Part shown: piece by piece, positions 46,366 to 55,493 of the stretch
Position numbering within the stretch: position 1 is the first letter of the stretch
Layout of the letters: each line of letters begins with the position of its first letter
From: Gammaproteobacteria bacterium 42_54_T18
Lineage (GTDB): Bacteria > Pseudomonadota > Gammaproteobacteria > Pseudomonadales > Ketobacteraceae
Direction of reading: 5' to 3'
Assembly (NCBI GenBank): GCA_002163245.1
Contig: MAAL01000191.1
Coordinates: 1 to 64,000, forward strand
Length of the DNA: 64,000 nt
Notes under the pieces: model-generated
Told to the model about the DNA's origin: nothing
The model's input: the letters and a program-made list of their open reading frames with translations, nothing else
Database searches by the model: none
Made by a program: the position numbers and the translations under genes

Positions 46366-47508
46366 ATGCAAACCCAGACTAGTCCTATTCGCAGCATCGC
46401 TTATCAAGCATTTATTCTTACGGTATTAATTTGTAGTTTGATATTGGACTCCCAAACGGTGTTTGCAGAGAGCATTGCTATTGCCGCTACAACAGACATC
46501 ACATCAAACACAAAATCCACGGGTGGTATGGTTGACCGTTCGCACGATATAAAAGAAAAACAGAAAAAAGACGAAAGCAATAACAATAGAGCGGCTCGTT
46601 CGGCATCACGCCACACGACGTCTAACAGCTGGGTTCACAATGTAGATTTTGAATATTTATTGGATAACGACGGTGACGGTTTTTTTCATCGCTTTCGGGT
46701 AACGTTTGATGCGGATACACTTTTAGTCAGCGATAGAATTTATGCCAAATTATATTTGGATAACCAGGATGAAGAACGTTTATATTATGTGACGGAAAAT
46801 TTCACGATCATTGGTGAAGCATTGTCTGATAGCTATGAAGTCACTACCAGCTTAACGGAAGGTTACGACAGCGACATCTATAACCTTCGTGTTGCTATTT
46901 ACGATGCATATACGCACGAGTTGCTGGATAGTGTTAATGCCTATGACGATGATGATTTATACGGCCGTTATTTAGAACAAGTCGATCTAGATTCATTTCA
47001 ATCAACTATTTTTACTATTCAAGAATTAACTATCGCACTGTCTAGTGATACCGATAATGATGGTTTTTTCCCTGAGCTAGACATTACCATCGATGCCGAT
47101 ATGTCATTTGGTACTGAGTGGGTAGCGTTAAACGTGTATATTGTAGACCCATCAGGGATAGAAACACTGTTATATCAAAATAACGACTGGTTTATTTCCG
47201 GATACCAATCTTCTGATAAAGATATTACCAACGTATTGCTAGAATCTGGATACCGTAGTGATTACTACCATATCCGAGCAAAATTATACGACGCAGACAA
47301 CGGTCTGCTATTAGCAACCGCAGACACTACACGTAGTTCAGGTTTAGCAATCGAGAGTGAAGATTACGACGATAGTTTTGACTCAAGTAACAGCCATATT
47401 GATGATAATCATTACGGTGCTGAGTCTGATGGACACGGTGGCGCACTGAGCTGGTTCGGGTTATTGGCAGTAGCGGGCTTAATGGGGTTACGTAAAGCAT
47501 ACCGTTAA
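46366..47508 (+). CDS. Secreted protein with GlyGly-CTERM-like anchor (choice-of-anchor-H-like)
   Basis: 380 residues. N-terminal signal peptide (hydrophobic ~16-33, ending VFAES). The mature part contains two related blocks with Asp-rich, Ca-binding-like loops: LLDNDGDGFFHRFRVTFDAD (~98) and DTDNDGFFPELDITIDAD (~228), each followed by a beta-rich stretch with YNLRVAIYDA or YYHIRAKLYDA. The C-terminus GGALSWFGLLAVAGLMGLRK fits the GlyGly-CTERM sorting signal (Gly-Gly, hydrophobic helix, basic end) cut by rhombosortase and linked to type II secretion. The overall pattern resembles proteins named 'choice-of-anchor H'. Function unknown, surface location likely. Confidence 0.75.
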   Translation: MQTQTSPIRSIAYQAFILTVLICSLILDSQTVFAESIAIAATTDITSNTKSTGGMVDRSHDIKEKQKKDESNNNRAARSASRHTTSNSWVHNVDFEYLLDNDGDGFFHRFRVTFDADTLLVSDRIYAKLYLDNQDEERLYYVTENFTIIGEALSDSYEVTTSLTEGYDSDIYNLRVAIYDAYTHELLDSVNAYDDDDLYGRYLEQVDLDSFQSTIFTIQELTIALSSDTDNDGFFPELDITIDADMSFGTEWVALNVYIVDPSGIETLLYQNNDWFISGYQSSDKDITNVLLESGYRSDYYHIRAKLYDADNGLLLATADTTRSSGLAIESEDYDDSFDSSNSHIDDNHYGAESDGHGGALSWFGLLAVAGLMGLRKAYR

Positions 47509-47517
47509 GCCATACCC

Positions 47518-48249
47518 CTAGATAATACCTCTAATCTCCATATCCGTTAGCGGCCGGTATTGGCCGGGCGCTAACGTTTCATCTAACAATATATTGCCAA
47601 TTGAAAGCCGGTGCAATGCCAACACCGGATTTCTAAATCGTCCAAACATTCGTTTTATCTGATGATAACGCCCTTCAACTAAACGTAACTGCGCAACGTA
47701 ATCACTTACAATCCTTAATTCTACGGGCCGTGTTGTAATATCTTCATAAGAGAAATACATGCCATCAGCAAACGCTTGAATATAATCCTCTGTTAACGGT
47801 TTCTCTAATCTCACTCGGTAACATTTGCTCACCTCTGCTTTCGGCTCCGATAATGCTCTTGACCAACGTCCATCATTGGTAAGTAACAACAAACCGGATG
47901 AGTTCAGATCGAGCCGCCCTGCAATATGCAAATCACTCACATCAGAGACAGACAACAGGTCTATCACGGTTTTGTGTTGCTCGTCGATGGTTGCACTCAC
48001 AACACCAATGGGCTTATTCATCATCCAGTATTGAGGCTGGTTATCTTGAAGCACCCTAAAAGGTTCACAGCCAGTTTGATCAACCAGCGCCACATGGGTA
48101 AATGAATCAACCTGCTGTTGTATATCCGTGGCGGCAATACCGTCCACCAGCACTTGTTTTTTCGCTAGCATCAACCGTACATCACCTCGATTAATCCCCA
48201 ATTTTGCACTCAGGAAACGATCTAGACGTGAACGCTTTGATGTTGTCAT
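47518..48249 (-). CDS. RsuA-family rRNA pseudouridine synthase
   Basis: 243 residues. N-terminal S4 domain (SRLDRFLSAKLGINRGDVR) and catalytic domain with AGRLDLNSSGLLLLTNDG carrying the catalytic Asp, plus EGRYHQIKRMFG. RsuA, RluB, RluE and RluF belong to this family; a closer RsuA match lies at 51180, so this one may modify another rRNA site or be a paralogue. The ATG overlaps the upstream arfB stop by 4 bases, so both are one unit. Confidence 0.88.
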   Translation of the reverse strand: MTTSKRSRLDRFLSAKLGINRGDVRLMLAKKQVLVDGIAATDIQQQVDSFTHVALVDQTGCEPFRVLQDNQPQYWMMNKPIGVVSATIDEQHKTVIDLLSVSDVSDLHIAGRLDLNSSGLLLLTNDGRWSRALSEPKAEVSKCYRVRLEKPLTEDYIQAFADGMYFSYEDITTRPVELRIVSDYVAQLRLVEGRYHQIKRMFGRFRNPVLALHRLSIGNILLDETLAPGQYRPLTDMEIRGII

Positions 48250-48662
48250 TCAGAAACTCGGCCACGTAAGGACTTGGTTCGACCCCGTTTGGTTTTACTA
48301 TCCATTCTGCGCTTCTGAGAACCTTTTGTCGGTTTGGTCGCCCGCCTAGCCTTTCGCGCCACGGCAACACTTTTCACCAACTCCTGCAAACGCGCTAATG
48401 CATCCGCACGATTCTTCTCTTGAGTACGGTATTGCTGGGCTTTGATGATGATAACGCCGTCCTTGGTAATACGACGGTCCCGCAATGACAGCAGTTCTTC
48501 CTTATAGAATTCGGGTAATGACGATGCCCGAACATTAAAGCGCAAATGTATGGCAGAAGAAACTTTATTAACATTTTGCCCCCCCGCCCCTTGTGCTCGG
48601 ATAGCGGAAAGCTCTATTTCATCATCAGGAATCGACACACTAAGAGATATTTTTACAGCCAC
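48246..48662 (-). CDS. arfB: Peptidyl-tRNA hydrolase ArfB (ribosome rescue)
   Basis: 138 residues. The release-factor-like N-terminal domain has AQGAGGQNVNKVSS with the GGQ that hydrolyses peptidyl-tRNA. The C-terminal tail is long and strongly basic (KARRATKPTKGSQKRR, TKRGRTKSLRGR), as needed to enter the empty mRNA channel of stalled ribosomes. Length and tail match ArfB (YaeJ) rather than RF1/RF2. It is the first gene of a two-gene set with an RsuA-family enzyme. Confidence 0.92.
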   Translation of the reverse strand: MAVKISLSVSIPDDEIELSAIRAQGAGGQNVNKVSSAIHLRFNVRASSLPEFYKEELLSLRDRRITKDGVIIIKAQQYRTQEKNRADALARLQELVKSVAVARKARRATKPTKGSQKRRMDSKTKRGRTKSLRGRVSE

Positions 48663-48912
48663 AATACAACCTTAACCTATTCAATCTATTAACTATTTTA
48701 ATAGCTACTCTTAAACTATTGTATAACTATTCTATAACGACACCATCATCACTTAAGCCATGTTTAAACAGCCCTGAAGCACCCTGTACTTAACCCTTGC
48801 ATCAGCTTCGCTTAAATAATAACCTTACGTTTACTGTATTTTCCCGCGCACTGTGGTTATGTGGTAAGATGCGACCCGCATTTTTCAGCTCCAAAAAGGT
48901 AAGCCTCTACCC

Positions 48913-50250
48913 ATGACGATTGACGCAAATATCATAGCACTGACTGACGCAGGCCAACAATTCCCAGCTCAACGGTTTAAGGTTTTTACCGCCCGACAGT
49001 TAGGAAAGATCCCTCAACTACAGCAACTGTCAGAACAAACTCAGTTTGAGATGAAAGTTGTCAGCAGCGTATTGCCTTTTCGTGTAAACGCATACGTGAT
49101 TGATGAACTTATCGATTGGGCTGCGGTGCCAAATGACCCTATGTTTCAACTAACGTTTCCACAGCGAGAAATGTTAGAGCCACGCTATTATGACGCCATT
49201 GCCAAGGCGCTTAACGAAGAGTGGGAAAAAACTGAATTTGATGCGCTGGTAAAAGAAATTCGCGGCGAGATGAACCCTCATCCTGCAGGCCAGCTGGAAA
49301 AGAACATTCCTACGATTAACGGCGAACGGGTTGAAGGCATCCAACACAAGTACCGAGAGACGGTGTTGTTTTTCCCAACCTCTGGTCAAATATGCCATAG
49401 CTATTGTACGTTCTGTTTTCGTTGGGCACAGTTTGTTGGAGACAATGAATTAAAAATTGCTGCAAAAGAATCAGGGCAATTACAAGAATACCTTCGTGAG
49501 CACAAAGAAGTTACCGATGTATTATTTACCGGTGGCGACCCAATGGTAATGAAAACCAAAAACCTTCGGGCATATTTGGAGCCATTATTAACGGAAGAGT
49601 TTTCTCACATCAAAACCATTCGTATCGGCTCCAAAGCACTCAGCTTTTGGCCCCAACGATTTGTGACCGATGAAGATTCCGACGATTTGTTATCGCTATT
49701 TCAAGAAATCATTGCCAGCGGTAAACATGTTGCCTTTATGGCCCATTATAATCATTGGTGTGAACTGGAAACAGATATCGCCAAAGAAGCCGTTAAACGT
49801 ATTCGCCAAACCGGGGCAGTAATTCGCTCACAAGGGCCGTTGTTAAAACATATTAACGATAACGCTGATGATTGGGCAAAACTCTGGAAAATCCAGGTTA
49901 GCCTCGGCATTATCCCTTATTACATGTTTATCGAGCGAGACACCGGAGCGCGACATTACTTTGAAGTACCTTTGGTAAAAGCCTGGGAGATTTATCGCGA
50001 AGCAATGCGTCAGGTTTCAGGTATTAGCCGTACCGCCCGCGGCCCATCGATGAGCTGTGACCCTGGTAAGGTAGAGATTCAGGGTATTACTGAAATTAAT
50101 GGCGAGAAGGTTTTTGCATTACGCTTTATCCAAGGCCGTGATTACGACTGGGTACAACGTCCATTTTTTGCAAAATACTCAGAAACAGCGACCTGGCTAA
50201 ACCACTTGGAACCAGCATTTGGTGAAGAGAAGTTTTTCTTCGAAGAATAA
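48913..50250 (+). CDS. KamA-family radical SAM protein
   Basis: 445 residues. Radical-SAM cluster motif CHSYCTFC (CxxxCxxC), with TGGDPMVMKTKN following, as in lysine 2,3-aminomutase relatives. ISRTARGPSMSCDPGKVEI contains a GK of the type that carries PLP in KamA. It is longer than EpmB (about 340) and has ~150 extra N-terminal residues (PFRVNAYVIDELIDW). It may be an aminomutase of a beta-amino acid or an uncharacterised relative. The gene stands alone and is followed by two terminators. Confidence 0.85.
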   Translation: MTIDANIIALTDAGQQFPAQRFKVFTARQLGKIPQLQQLSEQTQFEMKVVSSVLPFRVNAYVIDELIDWAAVPNDPMFQLTFPQREMLEPRYYDAIAKALNEEWEKTEFDALVKEIRGEMNPHPAGQLEKNIPTINGERVEGIQHKYRETVLFFPTSGQICHSYCTFCFRWAQFVGDNELKIAAKESGQLQEYLREHKEVTDVLFTGGDPMVMKTKNLRAYLEPLLTEEFSHIKTIRIGSKALSFWPQRFVTDEDSDDLLSLFQEIIASGKHVAFMAHYNHWCELETDIAKEAVKRIRQTGAVIRSQGPLLKHINDNADDWAKLWKIQVSLGIIPYYMFIERDTGARHYFEVPLVKAWEIYREAMRQVSGISRTARGPSMSCDPGKVEIQGITEINGEKVFALRFIQGRDYDWVQRPFFAKYSETATWLNHLEPAFGEEKFFFEE

Positions 50251-50258
50251 CAACTCAA

Positions 50259-50282
50259 AAAGCACGCTCATTCACGTGCTTT
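50259..50282 (+). terminator. Hairpin terminator after the KamA-family gene
   Basis: AAAGCACG and CGTGCTTT pair across an 8-base loop eight bases after the stop codon. The T-run is short (three T), so it is weaker than the next hairpin. Confidence 0.6.
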
Positions 50283-50310
50283 CATCTCAACCTTTCAAAA
50301 AAGCATATCT

Positions 50311-50356
50311 AAAAAGGCTTCTAACGATATAAAACTCATTCGCTAGAAGCCTTTTT
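50311..50356. terminator. Bidirectional terminator between convergent genes
   Basis: AAAAAGGCTTCTA (50311-50323) pairs perfectly with TAGAAGCCTTTTT (50344-50356) over a 20-base loop. T-runs are present on both strands. It separates the plus-strand KamA gene from the minus-strand membrane protein gene that ends at 50417. Confidence 0.75.
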
Positions 50357-50416
50357 TAATAACGACAGTAAATACCGACAATCCTTAACCTTCTACAAAA
50401 TCAGCCCTCTACCAGG

Positions 50417-51046
50417 TCAGTCTTCCACCACATCCAATTCACGCTTTTTACTCTTGTTACGTTTCACATTAATCTCCACATAAGAACGATAAAGCTCCGT
50501 CATCTTATGAATACCGTCACTTCCTCCCGCCATAACACCACCGGTGAGTAACACATCAACCACGTTAAACATTCTTAACTGCAACGAGCTTAACTGGCCC
50601 AATACCGCTTCATCAACCAAAACACCGATACTACGAACACCGGCAATACTGATCATCAAACCAAACAACAAACCTAAACGTAACGCTAAAACACGGGTAA
50701 ATGCTCTGTAATCCATTTTTTCAATACGAGCGTCTTCGAGCTGATCGTAAAAGCGCTCCTCTACTGCTTTCTCAGGTGCTATTTTTTTCTGCCGCTGAAC
50801 CGCTCGCTTGTATTTCCGAATCGTAAGTTCCAGCTGCTCCGAACCACGAGCGCGTACAGTGGTTAAAATAACCTCTTGAGCACGCTCCATGAATAACGTC
50901 ACCACAAAGATGGTGGCTAACAATTCAGCTATAGCCGTTACACTGACAGAGTTAAAATGAATCGGCACCGTTACGCCAAATGCAGCGGCACACAAACACA
51001 ATATGACAGCTGCCCCAAACAACCAAGACTTAGTACGTGATCCCAT
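50417..51046 (-). CDS. Membrane protein of unknown function
   Basis: 209 residues with hydrophobic segments at about 8-28, 36-56, 118-140 and a weaker one at 158-175. A charged, helical loop rich in Arg, Lys and Glu (~60-115) lies between the second and third; the C-terminus is basic (KRNKSKKRELD). Two conserved-looking pieces are LFMERAQEVILTTVR and GGVMAGGSDGIHKMTELY. I do not recognise the family. It is divergent from the rsuA gene, with ~130 bases between. Confidence 0.7.
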   Translation of the reverse strand: MGSRTKSWLFGAAVILCLCAAAFGVTVPIHFNSVSVTAIAELLATIFVVTLFMERAQEVILTTVRARGSEQLELTIRKYKRAVQRQKKIAPEKAVEERFYDQLEDARIEKMDYRAFTRVLALRLGLLFGLMISIAGVRSIGVLVDEAVLGQLSSLQLRMFNVVDVLLTGGVMAGGSDGIHKMTELYRSYVEINVKRNKSKKRELDVVED

Positions 51047-51179
51047 GATATTTCTTTTATCCTTATTTTAATTCCATCAAACCTTACCATATAAGGCTCA
51101 AATTTGAAGTGAATTTGAAATAGATTTGAGTAGAATAGAGCGCTCATCAACCTATACCAAACCAACAAGCCAGAGCTTC

Positions 51180-51890
51180 ATGCGTTTAGATAAACTACTT
51201 AGTAACAGCACCGGCATCAGCCGCTCCGAAATCAAGAAAGCCATTCGCCAAGGGGACGTGTCCGTAGATGGCGTAAAGGTAAAAAATGCGTCAATGCAAC
51301 TATCCAGCGAACAGCGCGTCACCCTATTCGGGCAAGAAGTTAGCGAAGCAAAACCTCGATACTACATGCTCAATAAACCTGAAGGTTATGTTTGTGCAAA
51401 CAGGGATAGAGAACACCCTACGGTTCTTGACCTGATGATAGACGAGCCTCTATATGAGAAGCTCAATATTGCCGGCCGATTAGATATTGATACCACCGGG
51501 CTAGTACTGCTAACGGATGACGGGAAGTGGCTACACAATGTCACCAGCCCCAAACATCATTGCCATAAACGCTATATTGCACAAACAGCCGAACCCATTG
51601 AAAACAGCAGCATTGACGCATTTAGAACCGGTATAATGCTCAAAGATGAACTAAAACCCACGCTGCCTGCCACTCTCACTCCTCTTAAGTCGCCAGAAGA
51701 GAGTGTTAATGTCGCAGAAATTATTATTTCAGAGGGGCGCTACCACCAAGTGAAACGTATGTTTGGAGCAACCAACAACCGTGTTATTGCCTTACATCGA
51801 GCGGCGATTGGAGACATCAGTCTTGATGACAATCTCGCCCCCGGCGAATACCGCCCTCTTACACAAACCGAAATAGATAGCATCCAATGA
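51180..51890 (+). CDS. rsuA: 16S rRNA pseudouridine synthase
   Basis: 236 residues from the ATG at 51180, where the S4 domain of RsuA proteins begins (MRLDKLLSNSTGISRSEIK). A TTG at 51126 would add 18 residues without family match. The catalytic domain has AGRLDIDTTGLVLLTDDG (catalytic Asp) and EGRYHQVKRMFG. RsuA makes pseudouridine 516 of 16S rRNA. The stop overlaps the ATG of the next gene (ATGA), so it is coupled to an RsmC-like methyltransferase, also a small-subunit rRNA enzyme. Confidence 0.8.
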   Translation: MRLDKLLSNSTGISRSEIKKAIRQGDVSVDGVKVKNASMQLSSEQRVTLFGQEVSEAKPRYYMLNKPEGYVCANRDREHPTVLDLMIDEPLYEKLNIAGRLDIDTTGLVLLTDDGKWLHNVTSPKHHCHKRYIAQTAEPIENSSIDAFRTGIMLKDELKPTLPATLTPLKSPEESVNVAEIIISEGRYHQVKRMFGATNNRVIALHRAAIGDISLDDNLAPGEYRPLTQTEIDSIQ

Positions 51891-52987
51891 ATGATTTAGC
51901 GCTTAATTTACTGTTAGAAAAAATAATCAGTGACCGAGAGAATCCTGAAGAAGCCGAGTGCAATCTATGGATTTTGGACGAAAATCTAGCACCTAGCGAC
52001 ATTACCCAGGGTACAGCCAAAAGCAAAATCCCATTAACGCTAATCTGCAACCGCCTTGATTTACAACAACAGCTAAAAACCAACAAAGTCACCAGCACAT
52101 TCAGCGACTTTGATTTTTCTGGCTTTGAAGACAACAGCGTAGATCGTATTTTTTATCGTGTATCAAAAGAAAAAACCGTCGTACATCACATCATCAACCA
52201 GGCGTTTCGTGTACTTAAACCAGGAGGGACACTTGCCATCGCTGGATATAAAAACGAAGGTGCGAAAACCTATATTGATAAAGCCAGCAAGTTATTTAAT
52301 GGTGCAATATCAAAATCCAAAGGTGGCCAATCCTCTCACTTTGCAATCATTAGCAAAGGTTCGGCAAGCCATGGAAAAATACTGGATGACAAAGATTACG
52401 CCCATACACGCAGCATAAATACCCGATCCAACGACCAAGATTTCAGTTTTATTTCTAAGCCAGGCCAGTTTGGCTGGAATAAAACAGACAAAGGTAGCGA
52501 GTTATTAATTCAACTCCTTCCAGAGGTTATACGCAAACGCCATACCCCCGCAGAAACCATGCTGGACCTGGGTTGCGGATATGGCTACCTGTCATTAATG
52601 GCGGCATCTCTTGAAGGTTTAGAAATGTTGAATTTACAACAAATAACAGCAACCGATAACAATGCCGCCGCGATTCTTAGCTGTGAAGAAAATCTAAAAA
52701 CGACTGGCAAAAACTACAATGTCATTGCCGACAATTGTGCCCATGGAATACGAGGCCGATTTGACTTGGTATTGTGTAACCCACCTTTTCACCAAGGCTT
52801 TTCTGTTGATAACGATTTAACGCGCATGTTTTTAGAACAAGCTCACAAACGTTTACATGCAAAAGGTGATGCGGTATTTGTGGTTAATCAATTCATTCCT
52901 TTGGAGCGCAAGGCTCAGGATTTGTTTGGAAAAATCACCTTACTGGCAGAAAACGATGGCTTCAAGGTAATCCATTGCAAACGCTAA
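51887..52987 (+). CDS. rsmC: RsmC/RlmG-like rRNA guanine-N2 methyltransferase
   Basis: 366 residues with two methyltransferase-like halves, the layout of RsmC and RlmG. The N-terminal half has a decayed fold (RVLKPGGTLAIAGYKNEG). The C-terminal half has the SAM motif MLDLGCGYGYLSL (~225) and the catalytic LVLCNPPFHQGF. RsmC methylates G1207 of 16S rRNA and RlmG methylates G1835 of 23S rRNA. Coupling to rsuA favours the 16S enzyme, so the symbol is tentative. Confidence 0.75.
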   Translation: MNDLALNLLLEKIISDRENPEEAECNLWILDENLAPSDITQGTAKSKIPLTLICNRLDLQQQLKTNKVTSTFSDFDFSGFEDNSVDRIFYRVSKEKTVVHHIINQAFRVLKPGGTLAIAGYKNEGAKTYIDKASKLFNGAISKSKGGQSSHFAIISKGSASHGKILDDKDYAHTRSINTRSNDQDFSFISKPGQFGWNKTDKGSELLIQLLPEVIRKRHTPAETMLDLGCGYGYLSLMAASLEGLEMLNLQQITATDNNAAAILSCEENLKTTGKNYNVIADNCAHGIRGRFDLVLCNPPFHQGFSVDNDLTRMFLEQAHKRLHAKGDAVFVVNQFIPLERKAQDLFGKITLLAENDGFKVIHCKR

Positions 52988-53007
52988 CGACCTCAATTTA
53001 ACAGGCG

Positions 53008-53757
53008 TTACAGCAACTTTCGCGTAGTGAATCTCAGCAACCCATTACGTTCCGATTTTTCTAAAATCGGCGTTGCTACAATACGCCTACGCAAGCAGTT
53101 CATTGTTACCTCTTGCTTAAAAAAAGCCCCTACGGCGTTATGACACAGTGGCGTGGCAAAACGAAATGCGGAGGTGAAACTGTTTTCCATCTCGCCTCGC
53201 GCAACCAAACTGGAAGTATTGAGTTCCTCTGGTGACACCGTATTTGTCACCAGCACACCACTATCCGATAAATTCGAGAGCAATGTATTTACCCATACGT
53301 CACTCAAGGGCACAGCTCTTACAGGCTCACCACCATCATGCCCGTATAAGTCATCAATAATTAAGTCAAAAGCAGCACCCTGATAGGCCTTTAACCAAGA
53401 AACCGCATCGGCCCGATGTAACACTATATTTGGCTGCGTTAGAGAAAAGTACTGCTCTGCAACAAAGATGTGCTCTTCTGACAACTCTATGCCAATCATT
53501 ATGTCAGGAGACAATAAACTACTTAGCTGATGTAATACAGTGCCTCCTCCCACGCCAAGAACCAACACACGTTTGATGCTTTCTTCAGGCACACACAACG
53601 CGGGCAATAGCAGTAAATCCCACACACTACCCGTTATTACCTGACCGGGGTTATATTGACTATGCAAAACACCATTGGTATACAGTCGACGCGTTTTGCC
53701 TGCAGACCTTACTTCATAGAGGGTGTTATCCACCCGTTTTTGCCATAAAATAGCCAC
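53008..53757 (-). CDS. Spermidine-synthase-like methyltransferase-fold protein
   Basis: 249 residues. VLVLGVGGGTVLHQL is the nucleotide-binding loop, GIELSEEHIFVAEQYF the acidic strand end, and FDLIIDDLYGHDGG the active-site Asp region, all of the SpeE fold. The N-terminal beta domain of true spermidine synthases is very short here and the polyamine residues cannot be recognised. It may be a relative of unknown activity rather than a polyamine enzyme. It converges with the RsmC-like gene. Confidence 0.7.
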   Translation of the reverse strand: MAILWQKRVDNTLYEVRSAGKTRRLYTNGVLHSQYNPGQVITGSVWDLLLLPALCVPEESIKRVLVLGVGGGTVLHQLSSLLSPDIMIGIELSEEHIFVAEQYFSLTQPNIVLHRADAVSWLKAYQGAAFDLIIDDLYGHDGGEPVRAVPLSDVWVNTLLSNLSDSGVLVTNTVSPEELNTSSLVARGEMENSFTSAFRFATPLCHNAVGAFFKQEVTMNCLRRRIVATPILEKSERNGLLRFTTRKLL

Positions 53758-53798
53758 TATTAATCCCTATAACACATCCTAAACGAGCATACCTTACA

Positions 53799-55481
53799 TT
53801 GACCAATCTGCTTAAGCTTTCTCAATTACGCCAAGCATTCCCTATATTACAGGAATCAGCCAACGGACATCCGTTGGTGTACTTTGATAACGCTGCAACC
53901 ACTCAAAAGCCGGTGTCGGTCATTACGGCAATTGATCACTATTATCGCCATCAAAATGCCAATGTACATCGTGCCAGCCACCACCTTAGCACAGTCGCAA
54001 CGGAAGCGTTTGAGGAGGCCCGCTCATTGGTGCGTAATTTTATTAATGCGGCACATGATCATGAGATCATTTGGACTAAGGGCACTACGGAATCGATCAA
54101 TTTAATCGCTCAAAGCTATGGCCGCTCAACACTCTGCCCTGGTGATGAAATCCTTATTTCCGTGATGGAACACCACGCCAATATCGTTCCATGGCAAATG
54201 CTAGCAGAGCAGACGGGAGCGACCCTCAACGTAATACCTCTAACGTCAAATAATCAGTTAGATATGAGGGAGCTTGACCGGCTTATATCTCACAACACAA
54301 AAATTGTTTCCATCTGCCATGCATCGAATAGCCTTGGCACCATCAATCCAGCAAAAGAGATCATCCAAAAAGCCAAGTCCGTCAACGCTATCACCGTTAT
54401 TGATGGGGCTCAGGCCATCGCCCATCTACCTGTTGATGTTCAGTCCTTAGATTGTGATTTTTACTGTTTCTCTGGTCACAAAATGTTTGGCCCTACGGGT
54501 ATTGGTGTGCTTTACGGAAAGGAGGCATTACTCAATACAATGCCGCCATGGCAATGCGGCGGGGAGATGATTCAACGGGTGTCATTTACAGGCACCACCT
54601 ATAATGCGCTACCTTTTAAATTTGAAGCTGGCACACCCAATATTGCCGGTGCCATTGGTTTGGGGGCAGCGATTAAATTTATCCGTCAATGGGACGCTAA
54701 AGCCCGTCAACAACAAGAAGATACATTACTCGCGGCCGCCCATTCGCGGGCGGCAAAAATGCCGCAACTCAATATTATTCAACAGTGTCAGCCGACCGTA
54801 AGCTTACTGGCATTTAATATCGACGGTTACCATGCCAGCGATATAGGCACACTACTCGATCAGCAAGGGTTTGCCGTAAGAACCGGGCATCATTGCACGA
54901 TGCCGTTAATGCAACACTTAGGTATTGATGGCTCCTTAAGAATGTCCTTTGCTTTTTATAATACGGTAGATGAAGTCCACCGATGCTTTGATTGTTTAGA
55001 CAATATTCTTTCTGGAAATATTTCCGCCCTGCCTATCGAGAAGCAAGTGCCAGCGCAAGAAAGCAGCGCTCCTAATATTCAGCAATTAACCGAGAATTTA
55101 CTATCCAAAAGAGGCTGGGAAGATCGCTACCGATTTATTATGCAACTAGGAAAACAATTACCACACTACCCTGAAGAAAAGTGCACGGACGATCATTTGG
55201 TACCTGGCTGTGACAGCACGGTTTGGCTTTGTTATGAACTCAACATTAACAAGGGACACAACACACTGCAATTTTCTATTAATAGCAATGCTCGTATTAT
55301 TAAAGGGCTTTCTGTCATATTGTTAAGTTATTACAATGGAAAAACAGCAGCCGAGATTAAAAACAGTAATATTCAGGATATCTTTGATACACTAGGTCTT
55401 AGCAAACACCTAAGCCCTTCTCGTAACAATGGCCTGCTAGCGATAAATCAACGGATCATTGATATCGCAACAACAACGTAA
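53799..55481 (+). CDS. Fused cysteine desulfurase-sulfur acceptor (CsdA-CsdE/SufS-SufE)
   Basis: 560 residues. Residues ~1-405 are a group II cysteine desulfurase: YFDNAATTQKP, VIDGAQAIAH, PLP Lys in FSGHKMFGPTG, and active Cys in RTGHHCTMP. Residues ~425-560 are a SufE/CsdE-type sulfur acceptor: RYRFIMQLGKQLP and Cys in DDHLVPGCDSTVWL. The two are separate proteins in E. coli. The start is a TTG at 53799; no in-frame ATG fits the N-terminus. The convergent neighbour is tcdA, whose product works with CsdA-CsdE in E. coli, so this fusion is more likely the Csd system than the Suf system. Both active Cys residues are present. Confidence 0.9.
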   Translation: MTNLLKLSQLRQAFPILQESANGHPLVYFDNAATTQKPVSVITAIDHYYRHQNANVHRASHHLSTVATEAFEEARSLVRNFINAAHDHEIIWTKGTTESINLIAQSYGRSTLCPGDEILISVMEHHANIVPWQMLAEQTGATLNVIPLTSNNQLDMRELDRLISHNTKIVSICHASNSLGTINPAKEIIQKAKSVNAITVIDGAQAIAHLPVDVQSLDCDFYCFSGHKMFGPTGIGVLYGKEALLNTMPPWQCGGEMIQRVSFTGTTYNALPFKFEAGTPNIAGAIGLGAAIKFIRQWDAKARQQQEDTLLAAAHSRAAKMPQLNIIQQCQPTVSLLAFNIDGYHASDIGTLLDQQGFAVRTGHHCTMPLMQHLGIDGSLRMSFAFYNTVDEVHRCFDCLDNILSGNISALPIEKQVPAQESSAPNIQQLTENLLSKRGWEDRYRFIMQLGKQLPHYPEEKCTDDHLVPGCDSTVWLCYELNINKGHNTLQFSINSNARIIKGLSVILLSYYNGKTAAEIKNSNIQDIFDTLGLSKHLSPSRNNGLLAINQRIIDIATTT

Positions 55482-55493
55482 CGCAACAATCCG

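Noticed and set aside
48663-48740. Repeated ACTATT-like words
   Set aside because: Irregular spacing and low complexity; not a phased repeat or CRISPR.
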